Assembly (NCBI RefSeq): GCF_017896165.1
Contig: NZ_JAFCNB010000002.1
Location: 558,001-622,000 of the forward strand
DNA length: 64,000 bases
Source: Microbispora oryzae
Lineage (GTDB): Bacteria > Actinomycetota > Actinomycetes > Streptosporangiales > Streptosporangiaceae
Reading direction: 5' to 3'
The notes beneath the pieces are model-generated. The model saw only the letters and a program-made list of their open reading frames with translations, ran no database searches and was not told where the DNA came from. Each line of letters starts with the position of its first letter. Within the stretch, counting starts at the first letter, position 1. Shown in pieces: positions 57,482 to 64,000 of this stretch. The position numbers and the translations under genes are program-made.

Positions 57482-57665
57482 CCGCTCGGGCCGGATCCCG
57501 GCACCCTCTCCCACCGGCCCCGCGAGGCTCGTCCGCCCCCACCTGCGCACTCATCCTGCTCCCGGCGCCCGAAGCCACCCTGTGACGTCGATAACGGAAC
57601 GATAACGGCGATGTGCGCTTCCTGTGAGGTCGCCGGATCGCTGCTTTCCTCCCAGATCCGCCCGA

Positions 57666-57737
57666 TATGGTCCTGGCGATCCCTTTCCTGACGTATGGGA
57701 CGCAAGAGGCGTTCCGCGACAGACCAAGGAGCACCAC
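57666..57737 (+). promoter_or_regulatory. Promoter and hairpin leader of gene F
   Basis: -10 TATGGT (57666-57671), tract CGATCCCTTTCCTGACG, hairpin GGGACGC/GCGTTCC (57697-57703 with 57709-57715, loop AAGAG), then CCAAGGAG and 6 nt to the ATG. Confidence 0.8.
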
Positions 57738-58982
57738 ATGAAGCGCACCCTCGCCTTCGGTGGCCTCGTCGCCACCGCCGGCCTCCTCGCCGCGGGCCTG
57801 GCCGCCCCCGCCCAGGCCGCGGGCGACGTCTCCAGCGACACGCTCGCCTCGACCGGCATCGCCGCGAAGAACATCGCCGCGCTCTGGCTCGCGGAGGGCG
57901 CCGCCAACCTGCAGACGGCGACCCCGTACGGCGTCGAGACCAAGGTCACCACCAAGCACGTGAGCAAGGGCGGCCCGGCCCCCGACACCAAGCCCGGCGT
58001 CGTCCCCGCCATCGGCGACGAGAAGAAGTCGACCAGCACGTCGAAGAACGTGAACCTGCCGAAGACCACCGGCAAGGTGTTCTTCGCGGACGGCTTCAAG
58101 TGGGAGACCGGCACGGACGGCAAGCAGCACCTCAAGGCGGTCAATCCGCACTGGTGCTCGGCCACCTCCGTGCAGAGCACCTACCACAACCTCGTCGCGA
58201 CCGCCGGGCACTGCGTCTACGACACGGCGACCAACAAGCCGACCCTGAACTACTGGGTCTTCGTCCCGGGCTACTACCAGGGCAAGACCCCGTGGGGCAT
58301 CTACGTCGGCAAGACGGCCTACACCCACTACGACTACGACGTCTACGAGGACGGCGACCGCGACTACGCGTTCGTCACCGTCTACAACGGCCTCAAGCTG
58401 CCGGCCGGCGGCTTCGCCGACGTCTCCAAGCCGAGTGACCTGGGCGGATACAAGGAGACCGACAAGGCGACGTACGACGCGTACGTCAAGTCGGGCTTCT
58501 ACCGCGAGAACCGCGGCTACAAGACCGTGAACGGCAAGTACTACATCTGGGCCTTCGCCGACGCGGGCCGCCTGGGCGACAACGTCGGCGGCCAGGGCCT
58601 CGCGTACAACCAGAAGATCGGCCAGCCGGTCTTCGTCTTCGGCTACCCGAGCGGGTCGCACCCGGACGGCAACTTCGCCTTCACCGGCAAGACCCTCAAG
58701 TGGAGCTACGGCAAGACCTTCGCCGCCACCGCGCCCGCCATCAAGGCGGAGGAGCTGCAGGGCGTCAAGTCGTCCTTCACCGGCGAGGGCGCGCTCGGCT
58801 CGTCCTGGCTGCTCAAGTACTCGAACAGCCGTCGCCTCGGCTACCTGAACGGCGTGACCATCGGCGTCTCCGACACCGACGGCAACAACCGCTACGACAC
58901 CAGCGTCTCCCCGTACTTCGACGGTGAGACCTACGGCGTCTACAAGTCGGCCGCGAGCAACTGGTCCGGCTCGATCGCCTGA
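57738..58982 (+). CDS. Secreted trypsin-fold pseudoprotease (array gene F)
   Basis: A 414-aa exported protein with signal peptide MKRTLAFGGLVATAGLLAAG...AQA. His158 and Asp209 are kept and Leu353 occupies the nucleophile position (GEGALGSSW). It shares the 14-residue pre-Cys insertion with E (ADGFKWETGTDGKQHLKAVN). Its variable segment partly resembles that of E (LKLPAGGF, then DKATYDAYVKSGFYRENRGY), so E and F look like the closest pair. The C-terminal loop is DTDGNNRYD. It is probably secreted and catalytically inert; the role is unknown. Confidence 0.85.
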   Translation: MKRTLAFGGLVATAGLLAAGLAAPAQAAGDVSSDTLASTGIAAKNIAALWLAEGAANLQTATPYGVETKVTTKHVSKGGPAPDTKPGVVPAIGDEKKSTSTSKNVNLPKTTGKVFFADGFKWETGTDGKQHLKAVNPHWCSATSVQSTYHNLVATAGHCVYDTATNKPTLNYWVFVPGYYQGKTPWGIYVGKTAYTHYDYDVYEDGDRDYAFVTVYNGLKLPAGGFADVSKPSDLGGYKETDKATYDAYVKSGFYRENRGYKTVNGKYYIWAFADAGRLGDNVGGQGLAYNQKIGQPVFVFGYPSGSHPDGNFAFTGKTLKWSYGKTFAATAPAIKAEELQGVKSSFTGEGALGSSWLLKYSNSRRLGYLNGVTIGVSDTDGNNRYDTSVSPYFDGETYGVYKSAASNWSGSIA

Positions 58983-58994
58983 GCCTCACCCTGA

Positions 58995-59022
58995 AGGGCC
59001 CGGCCTGTGCGCCGGGCCCTTC
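58995..59022. terminator. Terminator of gene F
   Basis: Perfect 10-bp stem AGGGCCCGGC/GCCGGGCCCT with a 6-nt loop, 12 bp after the stop codon. Confidence 0.85.
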
Positions 59023-59047
59023 CGCGTGTCCGGGCGCATTCCCGGGG

Positions 59048-59063
59048 TGTGATTTACGTCACC
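59048..59063. promoter_or_regulatory. CRP-type palindrome upstream of gene G (one mismatch)
   Basis: TGTGATTTACGTCACC differs from TGTGA-N6-TCACA only at the last base. It lies 186 bp before the -10 box. Confidence 0.55.
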
Positions 59064-59248
59064 GGGACCGGCCCGTCGTCGCGGCGGGAGCCGGCGGGAC
59101 GGCCGGGATCGCCATGCCGTCCCACCTGCCTACTTGATTTTTTGTTTCGGTCCAGCCGAAAGAAGCAGCGGTGGTCACGGGAGGATCACGGCGCCGCCTA
59201 CCGTCCGGGACGGCCTGATTACGGCTACCTGGACCAGAGATCCCCCGG

Positions 59249-59322
59249 TAAGTTCCTCGCGATCCCTTTCCTGACGCATGAGGCGCATATGGCGTCTCAC
59301 GTACAGACCAAGGAGTTCCCCT
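59249..59322 (+). promoter_or_regulatory. Promoter and hairpin leader of gene G with compensated stem
   Basis: -10 TAAGTT (59249-59254), tract GATCCCTTTCCTGACGCA, hairpin TGAGGCGC/GCGTCTCA (59279-59286 with 59292-59299, loop ATATG). Relative to the other copies a G-C pair has become A-U by changes on both sides. CCAAGGAG follows, then the ATG. Confidence 0.8.
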
Positions 59323-60405
59323 ATGAAGCGCACCCTCGCCTTCGGTGGCCTCGTCGCCACCGCCGGCCTCCTCGCCGCGGGCCTGGCCGCCCCGGCCCAG
59401 GCCGCCGGCGACGTCTCCAGCGACCCGCTGGCGAAGTCGGGCGTCGCGGCCCTCCAGGTCGTGAAGTACTGGCGTGGCGAGAACTACTCCAACTTCGTCA
59501 ACGCCACGCCGTACAACGCCGAGACCGCGGTCGCGGCGAAGCACATGAGCAAGGGCGGCCCGGCCCCCGACAGCAAGCCCGGCATCGTGCCGGCGATCGG
59601 CGACGAGAAGAAGTCGACCAGCAAGTCGAAGAACGTCAACCTGCCCAAGACCACGGGCAAGGTGTTCTTCCGCGGCTCCGACAACAAGCCGCACTGGTGC
59701 TCCGCCACCTCGGTGCAGTCCGCCTACCACAACATGGTGGCGACCGCTGGTCACTGCGTCTACGACACCGAGTCGAACAAGGCCACCCTCGACTACTGGG
59801 TCTTCGTCCCGGGCTACTACCAGGGCAAGACCCCGTGGGGCATCTACGTCGGCAAGACGGCCTACACCCACTACGACTACGACGTCTACGAGGACGGCGA
59901 CCGCGACTACGCGTTCGTCACCGTCTACAACGGCGTCCAGGTCACCGGCTGGGACAGGGTCAAGCGGCAGCTCATCCTGAAGGACACGGGCCGCCTGGGC
60001 GACAACGTCGGCGGCCAGGGCATCGCCTACAACCAGAAGATCGGCCAGCCGGTCTTCGTGTTCGGCTACCCGAGCGGCACCCACCCGGACGGCAACCAGG
60101 CCTTCACCGGCAAGACCCTCAAGTGGACCTACGGCAAGACCTTCGCCGCCAAGGCGCCCGCCATCAAGGGCGAGGAGCTGCAGGCCGTCAAGTCGTCCTT
60201 CACCGGCGAGGGCGCGCTCGGCTCGTCCTGGCTGCTGAAGTACAACAACACCCGCCGTCTCGGCTACCTGAACGGCGTGACCATCGGCGTCTCCGACACC
60301 GACGGCAACAACCGCTACGACACCAGCATCTCGCCGTACTTCGACGGTGAGCTGTACGGCGTCTACAGCGCGGCCAAGAACAACTGGTCCGGCTCGCTCG
60401 TCTGA
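59323..60405 (+). CDS. Secreted trypsin-fold pseudoprotease (array gene G, shortest)
   Basis: A 360-aa exported protein. His144 and Asp195 are kept; the nucleophile position (GEGALGSSW) is Leu299. The variable segment is the shortest of the family, only VQVTGWDRVKRQLILK between VYNG and DTGRLGDN, close in length to protease A. This suggests the long segments of D, E, F and H are insertions. The pro-region is VVKYWRGENYSNFVNATPYN and the C-terminal loop DTDGNNRYD. Leader, CRP-type site and terminator are as in the neighbours. Confidence 0.85.
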   Translation: MKRTLAFGGLVATAGLLAAGLAAPAQAAGDVSSDPLAKSGVAALQVVKYWRGENYSNFVNATPYNAETAVAAKHMSKGGPAPDSKPGIVPAIGDEKKSTSKSKNVNLPKTTGKVFFRGSDNKPHWCSATSVQSAYHNMVATAGHCVYDTESNKATLDYWVFVPGYYQGKTPWGIYVGKTAYTHYDYDVYEDGDRDYAFVTVYNGVQVTGWDRVKRQLILKDTGRLGDNVGGQGIAYNQKIGQPVFVFGYPSGTHPDGNQAFTGKTLKWTYGKTFAAKAPAIKGEELQAVKSSFTGEGALGSSWLLKYNNTRRLGYLNGVTIGVSDTDGNNRYDTSISPYFDGELYGVYSAAKNNWSGSLV

Positions 60406-60512
60406 TCGCTCTCAGGCGTCTGATCCATCAGGAGGCGGACGGCGGGACGCACCCCCGAACCGGCCGCCACGGGAGCCAGGACCCACCCACGGCCTGACTC
60501 ACGACCTGACTG

Positions 60513-60636
60513 GGGGCCCGGTCCGACCATCGGGCCCCTCACCTGAGACCTGTGGATAACGACCGGAATCCCCGTCCGCATAGGCGAACGGGCTCCCGGA
60601 CAAGGCCCCGGCGCACGCGCCGGGGCCTTGTCTGTT
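60513..60636. terminator. Two hairpins downstream of gene G
   Basis: GGGGCCCG/CGGGCCCC (60513-60520 with 60531-60538), then a perfect 14-bp stem (60601-60614 with 60617-60630) followed by TCTGTT. The second is the stronger terminator candidate and sits unusually far (about 195 bp) from the stop codon. Confidence 0.75.
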
Positions 60637-60703
60637 CTCCCCCACGCGGCGCACGCCTTCGCACGCGGACGCATCAGCCGCCCAATCGGTGCCATCACAA
60701 CCA

Positions 60704-60719
60704 TGTGATCCTCGTCACA
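60704..60719. promoter_or_regulatory. CRP-type palindrome upstream of gene H
   Basis: TGTGATCCTCGTCACA fits TGTGA-N6-TCACA exactly, with GGTGCCATC upstream as in C and E. It lies 195 bp before the -10 box. An AACATCAC motif is at 60835-60842. Confidence 0.65.
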
Positions 60720-60913
60720 GATCGGCTTCACAAAAGCACCATTTCTCCCAAAACTCCCAGGATTCCCAGGGCCCGTGACCGACCGGTGATCTGCACATAT
60801 GAGCGCGGCGAGCCGGCCGCCGCCCCGCTCGACAAACATCACAGAACGGTCTCACAGCCTGGCGTGTCCGTAACGAGGCAAAGTGCGGGTTCCGGCGCTC
60901 AAGATCGCCCCGG

Positions 60914-60985
60914 TAAGGTCCTGACCGTCCCTTTACTGACGCATGGGACGCAAGAGGCGTCCCACGACAGACCAAGGAGCCCCCT
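60914..60985 (+). promoter_or_regulatory. Promoter and hairpin leader of gene H
   Basis: -10 TAAGGT (60914-60919), tract CCGTCCCTTTACTGACGCA, perfect hairpin TGGGACGC/GCGTCCCA (60944-60951 with 60957-60964, loop AAGAG), CCAAGGAG, then a GTG start. Confidence 0.82.
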
Positions 60986-62164
60986 GTGAAGCGCACCCTC
61001 GCCTTCGGTGGCCTCGTCGCCACCGCCGGCCTCCTCGCCGCCGGCCTGGCCGCCCCCGCTCAGGCCGACAGCACCGTCAGCACCGACAACCTGGCCACCA
61101 CCAACTTCGCGGCTCAGCAGATCGCCACCTTCTGGTTCGGTCAGGCGGCGGCCAACCTGCAGCAGGCGACGCCGTACAACATCGAGACGACCGTTTCCTC
61201 GAAGCACGTCTCGAGCGGTGGCCCGGCCCCCGACACCAAGCCCGGCGTGGTTCCGGCCATCGGTGACGAGAAGAAGACCACCAGCACGTCCAAGAACGTG
61301 AACCTGCCCAAGACCACGGGCAAGGTCTTCTTCATCGGCGCCGACCACAAGCCGCACTGGTGCACGGCGACGTCGGTGCAGTCGACGTACCACAACCTGG
61401 TGGCCACCGCCGGGCACTGTGTCTACGACACCGAGTCCAACAAGGCCACCCTGGACAAGTGGGTCTTCGTCCCCGGTTACTACCAGGGCAAGACCCCGTG
61501 GGGCATCTACGTCGGCAAGACGGCCTACACCCACTACGACTACGACGTCTACGAGGACGGCGACCGCGACTACGCGTTCGTGACGGTCTACAACGGCGTC
61601 GGAATCGACCCCGCCAAGACCTTCCGGGTCAAGTACAACGAGGCGACGGCTGACCAGAAGAAGAACGCTGACGCTCACGCCGCCGGTTACCTCAAGTACA
61701 ACTACAAGGGCACCTGGTACATCGAGTACGTCTCGCTGGCCGACGCCGGTCGCCTCGGCGACAACGTCGGCGGCCAGGGCCTGGCCTACAACCAGAAGGT
61801 CGGCGGCTCGGTGTTCGTGTTCGGTTACCCGAGCGGGTCGCACCCGGACGGGACCGCGCCGTTCACCGGCAAGACCCTCAAGTGGAGCTACGGCAAGACC
61901 TTCGCCGCCACCGCCCCGTCCATCAAGGGCGAGGAGATGGTGGGCGTGAAGTCCTCCTTCACCGGCGAGGGCTCCATCGGCTCCGCGTGGCTGCTGCAGT
62001 ACAAGAGCAGCCGCCGCCTCGGCTACCTGAACGGCGTCACCGCCGCCGTTTCGGACACCGACAACAACAAGCGGATCGACACCAGCATCTCCCCGTACTT
62101 CGACGGCGAGACCTACGGCGTCTACAGCTCGGCCAAGGCCAACTGGTCCGGCAAGATCGTCTGA
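60986..62164 (+). CDS. Secreted trypsin-fold pseudoprotease (array gene H)
   Basis: A 392-aa exported protein starting with GTG. His144 and Asp195 are kept; the nucleophile position in GEGSIGSAW is Ile331. The variable segment is again unique (VGIDPAKTFRVKYNEATADQ, then HAAGYLKYNYKGTWYIEYVS). The C-terminal calcium-type loop is slightly altered (DTDNNKRID). The pro-region is QQIATFWFGQAAANLQQATP. The leader hairpin has perfect complementarity in this copy. Confidence 0.85.
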   Translation: MKRTLAFGGLVATAGLLAAGLAAPAQADSTVSTDNLATTNFAAQQIATFWFGQAAANLQQATPYNIETTVSSKHVSSGGPAPDTKPGVVPAIGDEKKTTSTSKNVNLPKTTGKVFFIGADHKPHWCTATSVQSTYHNLVATAGHCVYDTESNKATLDKWVFVPGYYQGKTPWGIYVGKTAYTHYDYDVYEDGDRDYAFVTVYNGVGIDPAKTFRVKYNEATADQKKNADAHAAGYLKYNYKGTWYIEYVSLADAGRLGDNVGGQGLAYNQKVGGSVFVFGYPSGSHPDGTAPFTGKTLKWSYGKTFAATAPSIKGEEMVGVKSSFTGEGSIGSAWLLQYKSSRRLGYLNGVTAAVSDTDNNKRIDTSISPYFDGETYGVYSSAKANWSGKIV

Positions 62165-62228
62165 TCTCCGTCCAGGAGATACGGCGGTCCCCGGTCAGGC
62201 GGTCCACCGCGCTGACCCCCGCTCACCA

Positions 62229-62264
62229 CAGGGCCCGGCTCTCCAGCCGGGCCCTGTGCCTTTT
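62229..62264. terminator. Terminator of gene H
   Basis: Perfect 12-bp stem CAGGGCCCGGCT/AGCCGGGCCCTG (62229-62240 with 62245-62256), followed by TGCCTTTT. Confidence 0.88.
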
Positions 62265-62356
62265 CCCGGCCTGTCTCCGCAGTGTTCCCGCGACGTTTCC
62301 GGCACTCCGTCATTCCGGACCGCGGACGTAGTTTCCGATACGCAGCTTGTGCGCTG

Positions 62357-62428
62357 TATGTTCCGACGCATCCCTTTACTGACGCATGGGGCGCAGAGGC
62401 GTTCCACGTACAGCGCGAGGAGTTCCCG
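62357..62428 (+). promoter_or_regulatory. Promoter and hairpin leader of gene I
   Basis: -10 TATGTT (62357-62362), tract GCATCCCTTTACTGACGCA, hairpin TGGGGCGC/GCGTTCCA (62387-62394 with 62399-62406, two G-U pairs), then GCGAGGAG and 6 nt to the ATG. No CRP-type site is visible in the 264-bp gap. Confidence 0.75.
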
Positions 62429-63526
62429 ATGAAACGCGTCCTCATCCCCCTGTGGGGTGTGATGGCCGTCGCCCTGTCCCTGATCCCCGGCGCGCCCGCG
62501 CCGGCGCGGGCGTACGACATCACCGCCACCCGCGTGCTCGCCACATCGGCCGAGGCCGGCGCCGCGGTGGCACACTGGCTCACCGGCGACGGCCGCGCGC
62601 TCGCCGCCGCCACGCCGTACTCACTGGGGACGCGGATCGCGCCCCGCCGTTCCGCGCCGCCTGCCCCCGCCCCCGGCGGCAGGCCCGGCTATGTGCCGGG
62701 CGTCGCCCCGGCCACCAGGACGACGACCCGGGCCGCCGACGACCGTCTGCCCGCCACCACGGGCCGGGCGTACTTCCTCGGCCCGGACGGCCGGCCGTAC
62801 TGGTGCGCCGCCACCTCGGTCCGCTCGGACCACCGCGACCTCGTGGCCACCGCGGGCCACTGTGTATACGACATCGCGAGCGGCGTCCCGTTCCGCGAGT
62901 GGGTCTTCGTGCCCGACTCCACCCATGACCCGCTCCCCCGGCTCGTCTACGCCGGCGCCCGGGTCTTCACGCACTCCGACTTCGCCACGTACCGCGACCT
63001 CGACCGCGACTACGCCTTCGTCGCCGTCTACAACGGAATCGCGCCGGCCCGCACGCCGCTGGCGACGGCGGCCCGGTACGCCGCGTTCTCCGGCGGCCTC
63101 AAGTACAGCGTGCCCGGCGGGGGCGCGGCCGCGTACGTCGGGGTCAGGCTCGCGGACGCGGGCCGTCTCGGCGATCGCGTCGGCGGGCAGGGCCTCGCCT
63201 ACAACCTGCCGGCCGGGGCTCCCCTGCTGCTCCTCGGATACGGCCGCACCGGCGCTCAGGTCCGCTCGTACGGCAGGCCCGTCGGCCTGGCCGATCCGCG
63301 CCTCAAGGCGGACGCCCTGCTCGGCCTGCGCTCCACGACTCCCCCTGTCGCGGGATCGTCCTGGTACACCCGGTATCGGGCGGCGCGAGGGCTCGGCTAC
63401 CTCAACGGCATCACCATCGCCGGCGCCGGCGCGACGGCCGTCTCGCCCTACTTCGACGGTGAGTTGTTCACGGTGTACGAGGCCGCCCGCCGCCTCAGGA
63501 CCGGCTCGGCCGACACCGACACCTGA
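62429..63526 (+). CDS. Secreted, strongly diverged trypsin-fold pseudoprotease (array gene I)
   Basis: A 365-aa exported protein with signal peptide MKRVLIPLWGVMAVALSLIP...ARA. His144 (VATAGHC) and the Asp of LDRDYAFVAVYNG are kept. The nucleophile region PPVAGSSW has Ala308, and the Gly-rich loop before it is lost. The HPDGN segment and the calcium-type loop are missing (AGAGATAVSPYFDGE). Third positions are more GC-rich and the sequence is far from D-H, so it is an older duplicate. It shares the hairpin leader, with the GCGAGGAG ribosome-binding site it has in common with J. Confidence 0.82.
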   Translation: MKRVLIPLWGVMAVALSLIPGAPAPARAYDITATRVLATSAEAGAAVAHWLTGDGRALAAATPYSLGTRIAPRRSAPPAPAPGGRPGYVPGVAPATRTTTRAADDRLPATTGRAYFLGPDGRPYWCAATSVRSDHRDLVATAGHCVYDIASGVPFREWVFVPDSTHDPLPRLVYAGARVFTHSDFATYRDLDRDYAFVAVYNGIAPARTPLATAARYAAFSGGLKYSVPGGGAAAYVGVRLADAGRLGDRVGGQGLAYNLPAGAPLLLLGYGRTGAQVRSYGRPVGLADPRLKADALLGLRSTTPPVAGSSWYTRYRAARGLGYLNGITIAGAGATAVSPYFDGELFTVYEAARRLRTGSADTDT

Positions 63527-63665
63527 TTGAGAGATTCGGGCGGAAATAGCATTCCCGTCCGTTTTCCTGGTCGGCGACCGCAAACAAAAGACGTCCGAGA
63601 CGGGAAAGTTCGGAAATCCGGGCTTTCCCGATACTCGCGGCTTATGCCGTGCTGCTCGTGTGCTG

Positions 63666-63742
63666 TAAGTTCCCTGACATCCCTTTACTGACGCATGGGA
63701 CGCGAGTGTCGTCCCACGTACAGCGCGAGGAGCGAATCCTTA
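63666..63742 (+). promoter_or_regulatory. Promoter and hairpin leader of gene J
   Basis: -10 TAAGTT (63666-63671), tract ACATCCCTTTACTGACGCA, perfect hairpin TGGGACG/CGTCCCA (63696-63702 with 63710-63716, 7-nt loop differing in sequence), then GCGAGGAG and the ATG. Confidence 0.78.
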
Positions 63743-64000
63743 ATGAAGAAGCGCGCGCTTCTCCCCCTGGGCGGCGCCGTCGCCGCCGCCGGTCTCGCGG
63801 CCGCGGCCGTGACGATACCGGCCCAGGCCGCGCCCAGCACGTCCGCCGCGAGGCTGTCCTCAGCCGCGGCGGCCGCCGACATCCTCGACTTCTGGACTGA
63901 GAACGACGGCGCCAACCTCAAGAGCGCCGAACCATATGGCATGGAGCACAAGTCCGCGCCCAAACTGGTGTCGAAGGGCGGCCCCGCCGCCGACGGCAAG
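63743..64000 (+). CDS. Partial secreted trypsin-fold family protein (array gene J)
   Basis: The first 86 codons of a further paralogue, cut by the window end. Signal peptide MKKRALLPLGGAVAAAGLAA...AQAA, then the family pro-region ADILDFWTENDGANLKSAEP and VSKGGPAADGK. The protease-fold domain and catalytic residues lie outside the window, so whether it is active is unknown. It shows that the array continues to the right. Confidence 0.85.
   Translation, partial: MKKRALLPLGGAVAAAGLAAAAVTIPAQAAPSTSAARLSSAAAAADILDFWTENDGANLKSAEPYGMEHKSAPKLVSKGGPAADGK

Noticed and set aside
48743-64000. Array as a mobile element or phage cargo
   Set aside because: No transposase, integrase, terminal repeats or tRNA junction was seen, and base composition matches the flanks. 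Tandem duplication explains it.

Overview
This is a GC-rich actinomycete chromosome segment. GC-biased third positions, GTG/TTG starts, a KGD-type 2-oxoglutarate enzyme, a KstR-like regulator, a CebR box and an SSI-type protease inhibitor all point that way. A Streptosporangiales-type soil actinomycete is my best guess, but this is inference. No rRNA, tRNA, CRISPR array, transposase or phage gene was recognised.

Layout. 1-8.3 kb: glycogen branching enzyme, signal peptide peptidase, a flavin reductase, and a complete osmoprotectant-type ABC importer (ATPase, two permeases, lipoprotein; minus strand). 8.6-10.5 kb: a degenerate sigma-factor-like protein fused to a repeat-rich linker and a C-terminal membrane anchor. 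10.5-14.3 kb: a KstR-like TetR regulator, a FadR/GntR regulator, an MmcQ/YjbR protein and a CYP125-like P450, with KstR-type boxes before kstR and the P450. 14.3-20.8 kb: GDP-mannose dehydratase, glycosyltransferase, two methyltransferases, a prenyltransferase/squalene-oxidase-fold protein, a ferredoxin and a zinc alcohol dehydrogenase. 20.9-22.2 kb: a DNA glycosylase-like protein and RNase HII. 22.2-33.0 kb: a ROK-regulated sugar ABC operon with an oxidoreductase and an isomerase, divergent from a beta-phosphoglucomutase/GH65 phosphorylase pair. Together these look like disaccharide uptake and phosphorolysis. 33.0-41.3 kb: FMN reductase, an ArsR/MFS pair, a GH9 cellulase with a CebR box, a HAD phosphatase, a B3/4 protein and an AraC regulator. 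41.6-48.4 kb: kgd, a 57-aa conserved protein, a beta-repeat/PadR pair and a quinone oxidoreductase.

48.7-64 kb is the striking part: ten secreted trypsin-fold paralogues on the plus strand, with a subtilisin-inhibitor-like gene inserted on the minus strand. The first two keep a full His/Asp/Ser triad and a second disulfide. The third keeps Ser but has lost that disulfide. The next six keep His and Asp but have Leu, Ile or Ala at the catalytic Ser position, so they look like pseudoproteases. The tenth is cut by the window end.

Nine of the ten genes share a promoter/leader cassette: a -10 box, an invariant tract, an RNA hairpin whose stem covaries, then the ribosome-binding site. Six also carry a CRP-type palindrome about 200 bp upstream of the promoter. 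Within the proteins a hypervariable segment is flanked by blocks that are identical even at synonymous positions. The array therefore looks like a coordinately controlled, recombining family of secreted protease-fold proteins, and it is the best candidate here for an undescribed system.
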